A DNA stretch of 64,000 nucleotides from an uncultured Collinsella sp. (GTDB taxonomy: Bacteria; Actinomycetota; Coriobacteriia; Coriobacteriales; Coriobacteriaceae): NCBI GenBank assembly GCA_900542825.1, contig UQOY01000004.1:102953-166952 (forward strand), read 5' to 3'. Within the stretch, counting starts at the first letter, position 1. Every line of letters starts with the position of its first letter. Shown here piece after piece: positions 15,033-25,222 of the stretch. A model generated the notes under the pieces. The model did not search any database, was not told the DNA's origin, and saw only the letters and a program-made list of their open reading frames with translations. The position numbers and the translations under genes were made by a program.

Positions 15033-16415
15033 ATGGCAGACACCGCATCTAAGCACATCGACATGACCACCGGCTCGCTGTGGCGCAATATTCCCCTGTT
15101 CGCCTTCCCCGTGGCCGCCACGAGCATCTTGGAGCAGCTGTCGAACCTCATCGCCACGGTCATCATCGGTAACTTCTCGGGCGACCAGGGAACCCTCGCC
15201 ATGGCGGCGGTCGGCTCCAATGTTCCGCTTACCAGTCTTATGCTCAACCTGTTTATTGGCATGTCGCTTGGCTCCAACGTGGTCATCGCCAACGCTATCG
15301 GCCGCAACGATCAGAACATGGTCAAACGCGCCGTCCATACCTCGATTTTAATGGCGCTCGTGGGCTTTGTCGTCATCGCGCTGGGCGAGATCTTTGCCGA
15401 GCCCATGCTCGCCGCGCTCAACGTCCCCGCCGAAACCATGCCGCTCGCATCGCTCTACCTGCGCGTCTTTTTGCTCAGCATGCCCTCGATCTTGCTCTAT
15501 AACTTTGAGGCCGCGATCTTCCGCTCCGTCGGCATCACCCGCATGCCGCTGCAGGCGCTTGCCGTGTCCACCGTCCTCAACATTGGCCTGGATCTCATCT
15601 TTGTCCCCGTGCTCCATTGGGGCGTCACGGGTGTCGCCATCGCCACCGCCATCGCCTACACCGTCAGCGCCGCCACGCTCTTTATCCGCCTGCTCAAGAC
15701 CGACTCCGTCGTCCGCGTCACCCCGCGCGACTTAGGCTTAGACCCCGTCGCCCTCAAGCGCATCGTCAAGATCGGCCTGCCCGCCGGCATCCAAAGCGCT
15801 GTCTTTGCCGTCGCCAACATCATCATCCAGTCTGCCATCAACAGCCTGGGCACCGAGGTCATGGCGGCATCGAGCGCCGCCATGAGCCTGGAGTACGTGT
15901 GCTACAACCTGCTCAACAGCTTTAGCCAGGCCTGCACCACCTTTGTGGGACAAAACCACGGTGCCCGCCAGATCGACCGCTGTACCAAGACGCTCAAGAT
16001 CTGCCTGGTCGAAGGCGGCATCGTTGCACTCACCACGATTATCGTTATTGTCGGCCTGGGGCGCGAGATCTTGTCGCTGTTCAACAGCGACCCCAACATC
16101 GTCTCAATCGGCTATATCCGCGTGTGCTCGATCTTCCCGGCGTACGCCTTTAGCATGTTCTACGAAAACATGTCCGGCTACCTGCGCGGCTTTGGCATCT
16201 CGCTCATGCCCGCCCTCATCACCATGATCTGCGTCTGCGGCATCCGCTTCTATTGGGTGTTCTGCGTGTTCCCGCACTTCCGCACCTTTGCGAACATCAT
16301 GATGGTCTACCCCATCAGCCTGGGCACCACGGCGTTCTTTATGGTCGTGGCGGTGCTACTTTGCCACCCGGCACGCACCTATCGCGCCACCCAAGCCAAA
16401 GCGACAGCCCGCTAA
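15033..16415 (+). CDS. MATE family efflux transporter
   Basis: A protein of 460 residues with 12 hydrophobic segments. The start TTGSLWRNIPLFAFPVAATSILEQL and the later ATAIAYTVSA and IPAGIQSAVFAVANIIIQSAIN-like stretches match the two repeated six-helix halves of MATE/DinF Na+- or H+-coupled multidrug exporters. Substrate unknown, inner membrane. It has its own short leader downstream of a direct repeat and no obvious operon partner. The next gene (LysR) converges on it. Confidence 0.9.
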   Translation: MADTASKHIDMTTGSLWRNIPLFAFPVAATSILEQLSNLIATVIIGNFSGDQGTLAMAAVGSNVPLTSLMLNLFIGMSLGSNVVIANAIGRNDQNMVKRAVHTSILMALVGFVVIALGEIFAEPMLAALNVPAETMPLASLYLRVFLLSMPSILLYNFEAAIFRSVGITRMPLQALAVSTVLNIGLDLIFVPVLHWGVTGVAIATAIAYTVSAATLFIRLLKTDSVVRVTPRDLGLDPVALKRIVKIGLPAGIQSAVFAVANIIIQSAINSLGTEVMAASSAAMSLEYVCYNLLNSFSQACTTFVGQNHGARQIDRCTKTLKICLVEGGIVALTTIIVIVGLGREILSLFNSDPNIVSIGYIRVCSIFPAYAFSMFYENMSGYLRGFGISLMPALITMICVCGIRFYWVFCVFPHFRTFANIMMVYPISLGTTAFFMVVAVLLCHPARTYRATQAKATAR

Positions 16416-16442
16416 ACACCGCACTCAACGCCACGCCAGTCA

Positions 16443-17309
16443 TTAATTGACAATATGTGAGCTCATATAGTCGATAAAGCGCCTCGTGGCGATGGGCATG
16501 GTGTCCCAGCTGCGCCAGGCGGCCACCACGTCACGCGAAGGAGCATGCACGATGGGACGCACGTGAATATCGGCCCGCATGCCCTCGACGGTACGGCGAT
16601 ACAGCATGCTCACGCCTAGGCCCTCCTCCACCATCGCCATGATGGTGTAGTCGTCGGTCACCTCGCTCGTCACGTGCGGCGACAGTCCATGCGCCGAGAA
16701 TGCATCGAGCACTAGGCTCTGTTCGCCCTCGTCCAGCAGCACAAACGGCTCGGACGCCAGGTCGGCAAGTGTCACCTTTTCCTTTGCCGTCAGCGGATGC
16801 GCGGCCGGCAGCAGTGCCACCAACTCGTCGTGATAGACCACACGCTTCTCGAGCCCAGCGGTAAATCCGCGCGCCGTAAAACAAAAATCAACCACGCCAT
16901 CGTGCACCCACTGGGCGTTGCGCGTGTAATCGCCTTGCTTGAGGGTAAAGCGTACGCCCGGGTGCAGAGCACCAAAGTCGCGGATCACACGCGGCAGCAC
17001 GGTACGACTCACATTGGTAAACGTCGCGATGCGAATGTCAGTCGAGGAGAGCCCCAGCAGCTCCTGGCGCTTGCCCTCGAGCTCGGCCTCTGCGGTCACG
17101 ATCTGGCGCAGGTACGGCAGATATTGTTTACCGTCGCGCGTAAGCGAAACGCCCTGCTTTCCGCGCTCGATAAGCGTGGTGCCCAGCTCGCGCTCGAGCG
17201 CCTTGACGGCCTGGCTCACCGCGCTTTGCGTATAGCCTAGCTCGTCGGCCGCGTGTTTCAGACTGCCGCGATCGACCACCATACACATAATCTGATACCG
17301 CGATGCCAT
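16443..17309 (-). CDS. LysR family transcriptional regulator
   Basis: The 288-residue protein has an N-terminal winged helix (IMCMVVDRGSLKHAADELGYTQSAVSQAVKALERELGTTLIER) and the usual substrate-binding domain made of two Rossmann-like halves. It is divergent from the EamA transporter at 17468, with 158 bp between, the normal arrangement for a LysR regulator and its target (inference). Possible T-N11-A type half-sites near CTTAATCATACTAAAG at 17378 lie in the shared promoter region. GGGGAGG precedes the ATG. The ligand is unknown. Confidence 0.9.
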   Translation of the reverse strand: MASRYQIMCMVVDRGSLKHAADELGYTQSAVSQAVKALERELGTTLIERGKQGVSLTRDGKQYLPYLRQIVTAEAELEGKRQELLGLSSTDIRIATFTNVSRTVLPRVIRDFGALHPGVRFTLKQGDYTRNAQWVHDGVVDFCFTARGFTAGLEKRVVYHDELVALLPAAHPLTAKEKVTLADLASEPFVLLDEGEQSLVLDAFSAHGLSPHVTSEVTDDYTIMAMVEEGLGVSMLYRRTVEGMRADIHVRPIVHAPSRDVVAAWRSWDTMPIATRRFIDYMSSHIVN

Positions 17310-17467
17310 CGTGCCTCCCCATCGATGTAGCCGTAAAACGTTTTGCCAGGGCTTTTTCTTCCGACATTAGCATTTCTTAATCATACTAAAGATACATTCG
17401 CTTTACTACATCCAAATCTGGGAGCAGAATCCTTTTTACGAAACCGTTCTGTAACAAAAGGAGTCCC

Positions 17468-18370
17468 ATGGATCGCAAAAAAGCAATCGCGCTCTCATTT
17501 TCCGTTCCCGTCGCATGGGGCTTTTCATATCCCCTCATGAAGATCGGCATGGACAGCATGAACGCCACGAGCATCGTTGCGCTGCGCTGCATCATCGCCT
17601 TTGCGGCTTGCCTGCTGCTCTTCCACAAGCGCGCGTTCCGCATCAACCGCGACCTTATGGTTCGCGCCGCCATCATCGGTGCCATCATGGCAACCGAGCT
17701 CACCTGCATGTGTCTGGGCTCCAGCCTCACTTCTGCCTCCACTGCCGGCTTTTTGCAGAGCCTGACGGTCGTGATCGTACCGTTTGCCAACGCCGCCCTG
17801 CTGCGCCGCGCCCCCGAGCGCAAGGTGCTCGTCGGCACCGCCATCGTCACCTGCGGCATGTTGCTGCTCTCGGGCGCCGACTTTACCAGCCTGAATCCCG
17901 GCGCGCTCATCATGCTGCTCTCCGCTTTTGTCTATGCCGGACACATCATTGTCGCCAAGCGCTTTGTCGAAGATGTCGACCCGCTGGCTCTGGGCGTTTG
18001 GCAGCTGGGCTTTGGCGGCTTATTCTCGGGTATCGCCGCATTCACCTTTGGCGGTTTCACACTTCCCGGCACGCCGGGCGAGGTCGTGGTCGTCGTCGCG
18101 CTCGCACTCATCTGCTCTGCCTACGGCTTTATCACACAAACGCTCGTGCAGCCCCACGTGCCCGCCGAGACCACCGGCTTCGCTTTCTCGCTCGAGCCGG
18201 TCTGCTCTGCCGTCTTCTCGTTCTTCCTGGTCGGCGAGGTCCTGAGCCCCATCGCCTTCTTTGGCGCCGCCCTCATCCTCACCGGCGTCATGGTGGCAAC
18301 CGTCGAGCTTCCGCGCCTTCGCGCGCATGAACAGGCTCGTATGGCAGGAGCGCCCGAGCGCGTCTCGTAG
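17468..18370 (+). CDS. EamA/DMT family transporter
   Basis: A 300-residue, ten-helix membrane protein with two EamA repeats. It starts ALSFSVPVAWGFSYPLMKIGMDSM and the second half has GVWQLGFGGLFSGI and FAFSLEPVCSAVFSFFLVGEVL, typical of drug/metabolite transporters of the RhaT/YdcZ type. AAAGGAG precedes the ATG. The divergent LysR gene probably controls it. The substrate cannot be told. Confidence 0.9.
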   Translation: MDRKKAIALSFSVPVAWGFSYPLMKIGMDSMNATSIVALRCIIAFAACLLLFHKRAFRINRDLMVRAAIIGAIMATELTCMCLGSSLTSASTAGFLQSLTVVIVPFANAALLRRAPERKVLVGTAIVTCGMLLLSGADFTSLNPGALIMLLSAFVYAGHIIVAKRFVEDVDPLALGVWQLGFGGLFSGIAAFTFGGFTLPGTPGEVVVVVALALICSAYGFITQTLVQPHVPAETTGFAFSLEPVCSAVFSFFLVGEVLSPIAFFGAALILTGVMVATVELPRLRAHEQARMAGAPERVS

Positions 18371-18458
18371 ACCCCGCTCTTTATACAGCCGCGGCATAAA
18401 GGCAACCGGTGCGCCTTTACAATAGATACCAACAGAGTATCTGCCATAAAGGAGCCCC

Positions 18459-19184
18459 ATGGACACCGCAACCCACGACCGCAACATAGCAACTTGGTTG
18501 GGCGATGCGCCGCAGCCGGTACGTGACACGACGAACCAGCTGCTCGAGCGCATCGCCCTTTTGCGTGCCGAGCAGACCATCTACCCAGCACAAGACGACA
18601 TCCTCAATGCCCTCGCCTACACGCCGACCGACCAGGTCAAGGTCGTCATCTTGGGTCAAGACCCCTATCACGGGCCCAACCAGGCCATGGGGCTGTCGTT
18701 CTCGGTCCCCGCGACGCAAACCAAGTTGCCGCCAAGCCTGCGCAACATCTACAAGGAACTCAATGCCGATCTGAACTGCCCCATTCCCGCCACGGGAGAT
18801 CTAACCCCATGGGCACAACAGGGCGTCCTGCTCCTCAACACCACGCTCACCGTGCGCGAGCATGCCGCGAACTCGCACGCCAAACTGGGCTGGAGTACCC
18901 TGACCGACTACGTTATCGAACGTTGCTGCCAGCTGCCCCAGCCGATGGTCTTTTTGGCATGGGGCCGCTTTGCCCAGCAGATGGTCGAGGGCAAGCTCGC
19001 CGCGACCGGCGCGGGCAAGGCAACCGGCAAGTTCTGCCTGGCCTCCACGCACCCCTCGCCGCTTTCGGCCAACCGTGCCACGGCAGAACTCCCCGCTTTT
19101 ATGGGGTCGCGCCCCTTCTCCGCTGCCAATCGGCTACTCGAACAGCACGGCTCGACCCCCGTCAACTGGACTTGCCTCGACTAA
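18459..19184 (+). CDS. ung: Uracil-DNA glycosylase, family 1
   Basis: The 241-residue product has the water-activating motif GQDPYHGPNQAMGLSFSV at about residue 66, the aromatic pocket residues that follow, and the DNA-intercalating HPSPLSANR motif (STHPSPLSANRA) near residue 195. It removes uracil from DNA at the first step of base-excision repair. AAAGGAG precedes the ATG. Gene order and a terminator directly after it show a single-gene transcript. Confidence 0.97.
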   Translation: MDTATHDRNIATWLGDAPQPVRDTTNQLLERIALLRAEQTIYPAQDDILNALAYTPTDQVKVVILGQDPYHGPNQAMGLSFSVPATQTKLPPSLRNIYKELNADLNCPIPATGDLTPWAQQGVLLLNTTLTVREHAANSHAKLGWSTLTDYVIERCCQLPQPMVFLAWGRFAQQMVEGKLAATGAGKATGKFCLASTHPSPLSANRATAELPAFMGSRPFSAANRLLEQHGSTPVNWTCLD

Positions 19185-19199
19185 AAATCGAGACATCAA

Positions 19200-19233
19200 A
19201 AACGCGCCCGACGGCTTTCCATCGGGCGCGTTT
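19200..19233 (+). terminator. Intrinsic terminator after ung
   Basis: AAACGCGCCCGA and TCGGGCGCGTTT form a perfect 12-bp stem with a 10-base loop, ending in TTT. It lies between ung and the convergent SDR gene and may serve both. Confidence 0.9.
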
Positions 19234-19234
19234 C

Positions 19235-19915
19235 CTATTCGGGCCAAATAAATTGTGTGCGGCCGGCCTCGCCGCCATCGATCAGCAGGCTCTGCCCGGT
19301 CATAAAACGGTTGGTCACGCCCACAAAGTAGATCCACTCGGCGATCTCTTGGGCAGTGGCCCAGCGCTTAAGCGGCGTAAGCTCCATAATCTGGTTCCAC
19401 AGGCGTTCGTCTTCCATCACGCAACGGTTGAGCGGCGTGATAACGCCGCCCGGGTCCACACTGTTGGCGATGGCCTGCGGCGCCAGGCGGTTTGCAAGGT
19501 TCTTGGTGTAGGCGATAACGCCACCCTTGCTGGCAGCATAGGCGGGAAACTCCGATCCCGTATGTCCGCTCGCCGACCCCACATTGACCACGGATTTAAT
19601 AGCCGGCGCTGGCTTGGCAGCAAGCCCCTCTCCCACAAAGGCGTAGCGCTCGGTCACGTTGATGGTGCCACGCAGGTTGGCGGCAATGTCATCGGCCGAA
19701 TCCTGTACACCGGCAACGTTCACGATTACCTGAGGCTCAAGGTCGCCTGGAAACGAGTTAGGCTCGCGTACATCAACGATCAGATGGCGGTAGCGCTCGT
19801 GCTCGACCGCCGCCGGCAGCAGGTCAAAGCCCACGACCTCGTGGCCCTCGTCTAAAAAGCGCTGCACGCACGCGGCTCCGATACCGCCCGAAGTGCCCGT
19901 GATCAAAACCCGCAT
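19235..19915 (-). CDS. SDR family oxidoreductase
   Basis: The 226-residue protein has the nucleotide-binding GTSGGIGAA motif at the N-terminus, the NVAG motif, the catalytic YAASKGG, and DPGGVITPL, which is typical of the classical short-chain dehydrogenase fold; the nucleotide is NAD or NADP. It follows the VUT transporter by 9 bp in the same direction, so the two form an operon. The substrate is unknown. Confidence 0.9.
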   Translation of the reverse strand: MRVLITGTSGGIGAACVQRFLDEGHEVVGFDLLPAAVEHERYRHLIVDVREPNSFPGDLEPQVIVNVAGVQDSADDIAANLRGTINVTERYAFVGEGLAAKPAPAIKSVVNVGSASGHTGSEFPAYAASKGGVIAYTKNLANRLAPQAIANSVDPGGVITPLNRCVMEDERLWNQIMELTPLKRWATAQEIAEWIYFVGVTNRFMTGQSLLIDGGEAGRTQFIWPE

Positions 19916-19924
19916 ACTTGCTCC

Positions 19925-20647
19925 TTAGGCGGTTGCGTGGCGCTCGAGGTACTCGGCGCCCACATTCTCACGCTCCCAGCCACGCACGACCTTGTAGCCC
20001 ACGGGGCTCAGGAAGACCTCGCACAGCAGCTCGGCAACAGCGCCGGTCAGCGAGCACATAAGGACCTGCACCCAGGTCCAACCAAAGAACGTATGGCTCA
20101 CCACAATGGCAAAGACCAGGTTGTCGATAAACTGGCCAACACCCGTGGACACATAGGAACGGAAGGCGAAGCTCGCAAAGTTATTCTTTTTGAGCATACG
20201 GCCGAGCGACTGGTTGAGCGTGGAATTAACCACGGCAGAAACGAGCATTGCCAGCGAAGAGCCCAGCACCACGTACCAGGTGCCACCGATGGTGGCATTA
20301 AGGGCAGTGTTGACCTCGATCATGCCCGTGTCGTAGTAAGCGCCCCACATGCCGGGCGTAAGCGAGCATGCCCAAAAGCACAGGCTCACGGCCAGGTTGA
20401 CCAGCAGCGCGAGGATAGAGATTTTGATGGATGCCTTGGCGCCAAAGCGCTTGCAGATCATGTCCTGGCACAAAAACGAAACCCAGCTCACCACAAAGCC
20501 ACAGTCGAGCGCCAGATACGGCAGGCTGATGAGCTCTTTGTTGGCCAGCAGGTTCATCATGATAACGCTCACGAAAAACAGCGAAACCGTTGCCGCGGGA
20601 ATGCTCCGCAACAGGACCTTATAGTCCTCCATGACCTTCTTGATCAT
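19925..20647 (-). CDS. VUT family queuosine precursor transporter (YhhQ-like)
   Basis: The 240-residue protein has about six membrane helices and the PF02592/VUT pattern LPYLALDCGFVVSWVSFLCQDMICKRFGAKAS, DNLVFAIVVSHTFFG and LLCEVFLSPVGYKVV. Members import preQ0 or preQ1, precursors of the tRNA base queuosine. AAAGGAG precedes the ATG. A structured 5' leader resembling a preQ1 sensor (20654-20703) is consistent with that role. It is transcribed with the SDR downstream. Confidence 0.85.
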   Translation of the reverse strand: MIKKVMEDYKVLLRSIPAATVSLFFVSVIMMNLLANKELISLPYLALDCGFVVSWVSFLCQDMICKRFGAKASIKISILALLVNLAVSLCFWACSLTPGMWGAYYDTGMIEVNTALNATIGGTWYVVLGSSLAMLVSAVVNSTLNQSLGRMLKKNNFASFAFRSYVSTGVGQFIDNLVFAIVVSHTFFGWTWVQVLMCSLTGAVAELLCEVFLSPVGYKVVRGWERENVGAEYLERHATA

Positions 20648-20653
20648 TATGTA

Positions 20654-20703
20654 CTCCTTTGGTTTTAGGTTTAACGAGCAGGATATCGGACCCGAACTGC
20701 TCG
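20654..20703 (-). promoter_or_regulatory. Candidate preQ1-I-like riboswitch in the VUT leader
   Basis: Upstream of the AAAGGAG site on the minus strand are a 7-bp stem (CGAGCAG/CTGCTCG), a loop beginning TTCGGGT, and an A-rich tail containing ACCTAAAAC. The loop GGGU can pair with the tail ACCU to make a pseudoknot, as in preQ1-I aptamers, which start their loop with UUC and have CUAA in the tail. The match is partial. Confidence 0.4.
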
Positions 20704-20767
20704 GACGCCCCGGTCTTGAGACGACGGTGGGTATGATAGCCGCTCACACGGCATCAGGCAAGTAAAT

Positions 20768-20797
20768 GGCGCGGCAGCCCCGCAGGGCCACCGCGCC
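20768..20797 (-). terminator. Hairpin after prfC
   Basis: GGCGCGG and CCGCGCC pair around an imperfect loop, with ATTTACTT following on the minus strand. It begins 6 bp after the prfC stop codon. Confidence 0.5.
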
Positions 20798-20803
20798 GAT
20801 GCG

Positions 20804-22417
<1,614 letters not shown>

Positions 22418-22550
22418 GCGGATCCTTTCTTGCATTGAGTGCATTACGTCGTTGTAACCGCACTATTGTAGCCGCGAAATCCGGCCACAGGGCACCTATC
22501 AGGACAAATTCATCAGCTGAGCTTGCTGCGCCGGGCAGCCGCCTCAAGGA
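22418..22550. other. Intergenic DNA between prfC and the palindrome array
   Basis: Left part of the roughly 540-bp prfC/GntR gap, with the prfC leader and promoter (no clear -10/-35). I see no frame with a ribosome site here. Confidence 0.4.
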
Positions 22551-22851
22551 TTGTCTCGATCTGTAACAGTAAGACGGGTTTTGAGCCCCTACCTGTTACA
22601 GATCAAGACAAACTGGCAGGCCCGCCGGCACAATCTCAATCTGTAACATCTAGCCGCCCAAATCGGGTCTAACTGTTACAAATCGAGATAAACGGGGAGG
22701 CAGGCAACCAATGTCTCGATCTGTAACATCTAGCAGCCAAAAACTTCTCCAATTGTTACAGATTGAGACAACCAGGTGGGGCCCGCCAGCATAATCTCAA
22801 TCTGTAACAGGTAACCGTCCAAATCGGTTCCAGATGTTACAGATTGAGATG
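22551..22851. repeat. Four tandem ~60-bp palindromes, two copies of a two-palindrome unit
   Basis: Palindromes start at about 22551, 22632, 22711 and 22793, a period of 79-82 bp. Arms are 16-19 bp with the common core ATCTGTAACA and TGTTACAGAT; the fourth is perfect (ATCTCAATCTGTAACA). Units 1 and 3 begin TGTCTCGATC, units 2 and 4 AATCTCAATC. The spacers after units 1 and 3 share GCCCGCC. The region thus reads as a dimer present twice. It is not a CRISPR array because the repeats are self-complementary over their full length and the spacers are similar. Confidence 0.9.
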
Positions 22852-22882
22852 AATGAACGCACAGACAATCCGAATTTGTCTC

Positions 22883-22933
22883 TTGCGTAACTGTGTATAG
22901 TGTATATATACTGTGCTTACCGGTTATATACAC
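22883..22933 (+). promoter_or_regulatory. GntR operon promoter with overlapping operator
   Basis: TTGCGT (22883-22888), an 18-bp spacer and TATACT (22907-22912) form the promoter. GTGTATATA (22900-22908) and TATATACAC (22925-22933) are perfect inverted arms overlapping the -10 and the start of transcription, so the GntR protein probably represses its own operon. Confidence 0.75.
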
Positions 22934-22960
22934 GTGTAGCCCAACAGCTAAGGAGCCGCT

Positions 22961-23341
22961 GTGGACATCATCCTATCCAATTCGAGCGACAAGCCCATCT
23001 ACGAGCAAATAGCCTCGCAAGTCAAAGCTCAGATCCTTTCGGGCACGCTCGCTGCGGGAGCCAAACTCCCCAGCATCCGTGCACTCGCGAGCGATCTTGG
23101 CGTGAGCGTCATCACCACCAAGCGCGCCTACGCCGACCTGGAGCAACTCGGCTTTATCTGCACCGTGCAGGGCAAGGGCTGTTTTATCGCCGAGGGCAAC
23201 CAGGAGCTTTTGCGCGAAAACCAGCTCTGCCATATCGAAGAGCTGCTTGCGAAAGCGGCGAGCCAAGCCGAAGCCCTGGGCGTTACGCGCGACAAGCTGC
23301 ACGAGATGCTCGACCTCGTAGCCCCCGAAACCATGCAGTAG
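22961..23341 (+). CDS. GntR family transcriptional regulator (YtrA-like)
   Basis: The 126-residue product has the GntR winged helix at residues 10-75 (KPIYEQIASQVKAQILSGTLAAGAKLPSIR, then DLGVSVITTKRAYADLEQLG) and only a short C-terminal tail, as in the YtrA subfamily that regulates adjacent ABC transporters. The start is GTG at 22961 behind AAGGAG. It leads an operon with the ABC ATPase and permease genes, and an inverted repeat covers its own promoter. Confidence 0.92.
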   Translation: MDIILSNSSDKPIYEQIASQVKAQILSGTLAAGAKLPSIRALASDLGVSVITTKRAYADLEQLGFICTVQGKGCFIAEGNQELLRENQLCHIEELLAKAASQAEALGVTRDKLHEMLDLVAPETMQ

Positions 23342-23364
23342 CCATCTGCAAGAAAGGCTATACC

Positions 23365-24246
23365 ATGCAAAACCTTTTAGAACTCAAAGGCATCTCACGC
23401 CGTGTGAGCGACCGTTTTTCGCTGCGTGATGTCACGCTTGCCGTAGAGCCTGCCCAGATTGTTGGCTTTGTGGGTGCCAACGGCGCCGGCAAGACGACGA
23501 CCATTCGCGCCGCGCTTGGGCTTATCAAACTCGATGCCGGCGAGGTGCATCTGCTTGGACAGCGCTGCGACGACAACGCGCCCGACGAGACGCAGCGCCA
23601 CCTGCGCTCCCGCATCGGGCTTGTCCTGGACACGTGTCCCTTCCCCTCCACGCTCAAGGTGGGCCAGGTCGAGAGGCTCGTAGGCCCGGCATATCCCACG
23701 TGGAGCTGCGAAACGTTCGCTGGATTCATCGACCGATTTGGCCTCGATCCCAAGACAAAGGTCAAGGACCTCTCCCGCGGCATGGGCATGAAGTTGCAGC
23801 TTGCTTGTGCGCTCAGCCACAATGCCAAGCTGCTCGTTTTGGACGAAGCCACCGCGGGCCTTGATCCCATGGCGCGCGAGGAACTGCTCGATGAGCTGCT
23901 TGCCTTTGTCGCCGACGGCCAGCGCAGCGTGCTGCTCTCGAGCCACATTACCTCCGACCTCGATCGCGCCGCCGACCGCGTCATCTGCATCGATAACGGT
24001 TCGATTGTGTTTGACCTGCCGCGCGAGGATATTACCGACCGCGCCGGCATCGCCCACTGCACCCAAGCGCAGGCCGCCGAGCTTATGGCTTGCGTCGAAG
24101 GCGCCCGTGCCGCCCACCACGCCTATAGCGTGGACGTGCTCGTGCCCAACCGTCGCGAAACGCTCGAGGCCTTCCCCGAGATTCCCTGCGACCGGGCAAC
24201 CATTGACGACTATCTTCGTCTCATGCTGAAAGGGGCTTCGAAATGA
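23365..24246 (+). CDS. ABC transporter ATP-binding protein
   Basis: The 293-residue protein has Walker A GANGAGKTT at residues 38-46, the signature LSRGMGMKLQLACAL and Walker B LLVLDEATAGLD. The C-terminal 70 residues are variable, as in YtrB/BcrA-type exporters. The ATG at 23365 is preceded by AGAAAGG. Its stop codon overlaps the permease start (ATGA at 24243-24246), showing translational coupling. It probably drives an ABC-2 exporter of peptides, lipids or antibiotics (inference from family). Confidence 0.92.
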   Translation: MQNLLELKGISRRVSDRFSLRDVTLAVEPAQIVGFVGANGAGKTTTIRAALGLIKLDAGEVHLLGQRCDDNAPDETQRHLRSRIGLVLDTCPFPSTLKVGQVERLVGPAYPTWSCETFAGFIDRFGLDPKTKVKDLSRGMGMKLQLACALSHNAKLLVLDEATAGLDPMAREELLDELLAFVADGQRSVLLSSHITSDLDRAADRVICIDNGSIVFDLPREDITDRAGIAHCTQAQAAELMACVEGARAAHHAYSVDVLVPNRRETLEAFPEIPCDRATIDDYLRLMLKGASK

Positions 24247-24941
24247 AACGCGCCTTTATGTCCGATCTCGCTATCGTTCGCACGCTCATCCCGAGCATCG
24301 CGGGCGTCGGCTTGTTCATCTTCGTCGTGCTGACGCTCGCCAACGCGTCGGATGGCGATTCCGGTATGAGTGCCGGCGCCTGCGCGGTCAGTGCCATGTC
24401 GCCCATCATGGTCATGAGTTCGCTGGCCGGCTTCGATAATCAAAACGGATGGGAGCGCTATCGGGCAACGCTGCCCATCTCGCGCAAAGACATCATCTGC
24501 GCACGCTACCTGTGCATCGTTGTCTTCTCGGCCATCATGGCCTGCGCCGCCGTGCTTTTGAACATCATCGCCCTTCCGTTCTTCGATCACACGGGCATAC
24601 CCCCGACGGGACAGACCGTCTTTGAGATCACAATCGCTTCGACCGCGTCCATGCTCATCTCCCTCATGATGGTGTTTTTGGCACAGCCGCTGTTCTTTCG
24701 ATTTGGACATATGGAGGCGCTGCGCCTTTCCGTCGGCCTGTTTGCCCTGCTCGGGTGCCTTGCCATGGCAGCGCTGAGCTCCTCCAACCCCATCAGCAAC
24801 TGGCTTATGTCGATTGCCGGGGCGAATCCCGATCCCGCCGTCCTCGGCTGCCTGTGTACAGGAATCGCGGTATTGGCCCTCGTGCTATGTGCACTTAGCT
24901 GCATCGTCAGCACCAAGGTCTACCGGGCACGCGACCTGTAG
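24243..24941 (+). CDS. ABC-2 type transporter permease
   Basis: The 232-residue membrane protein has about six hydrophobic helices. The start FMSDLAIVRTLIPSIAGVGLFIFVVLTLA and the segment NQNGWERYRATLPISRKDIICARYL (the 'LP.SR..I...RY' motif of ABC2_membrane_5-type permeases) identify it. It is coupled to the upstream ATPase by ATGA overlap and shares the GntR promoter. Substrate unknown. Confidence 0.88.
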   Translation: MKRAFMSDLAIVRTLIPSIAGVGLFIFVVLTLANASDGDSGMSAGACAVSAMSPIMVMSSLAGFDNQNGWERYRATLPISRKDIICARYLCIVVFSAIMACAAVLLNIIALPFFDHTGIPPTGQTVFEITIASTASMLISLMMVFLAQPLFFRFGHMEALRLSVGLFALLGCLAMAALSSSNPISNWLMSIAGANPDPAVLGCLCTGIAVLALVLCALSCIVSTKVYRARDL

Positions 24942-25222
24942 GCAAGCGGATCTCAGCCCACGCAGGCCACAATCGGTCGCAATCGCCCATCCGTAAATCC
25001 GTGACAAATGGCATGTCCCCGGCCCGTGCGCAACGTTCTATAATCAAAGCGTCACGGGCCTCGGCCCAATTTCGATCATCCAAGGGAATGTCTTTTTGGT
25101 CATTGTTCTTTAGGGAACGGTCAATCGCATAGAACCACGAAAAACGGCCGTCTTGCGGCCGTGGTTTGTTGCGCCGTTCCGTCTCCATCATCTGCCACAT
25201 ATGCACCTGATAGGAAAGAACA
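24942..25222. other. Gap with a degenerate palindrome half and a structured element
   Basis: About 280 bases. GTGACAAATGGCATGTCCCC at 25002-25021 looks like a decayed half of the 31-bp palindrome. A nested hairpin lies at 25114-25180. A 99-codon frame on the minus strand here has no good ribosome site and I do not call it. Confidence 0.4.
25114..25180 (+). promoter_or_regulatory. Nested hairpin upstream of the methyltransferase gene
   Basis: GGAACGG (25114-25120) pairs with CCGTTCC (25174-25180), enclosing an inner stem ACGGCCG/CGGCCGT with outer ACCA/TGGT, followed by TTTGTT. It may be the terminator of the ABC operon or a leader structure of the next gene. Confidence 0.4.

Noticed and set aside
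22551..22851. CRISPR array
   Set aside because: Repeats are self-complementary over their full length, spacers resemble each other, and no cas genes are present.
24907..25206. 99-codon frame on the minus strand between the ABC permease and the methyltransferase
   Set aside because: It overlaps a nested hairpin and a decayed palindrome half, has no convincing ribosome site and resembles no protein I know.
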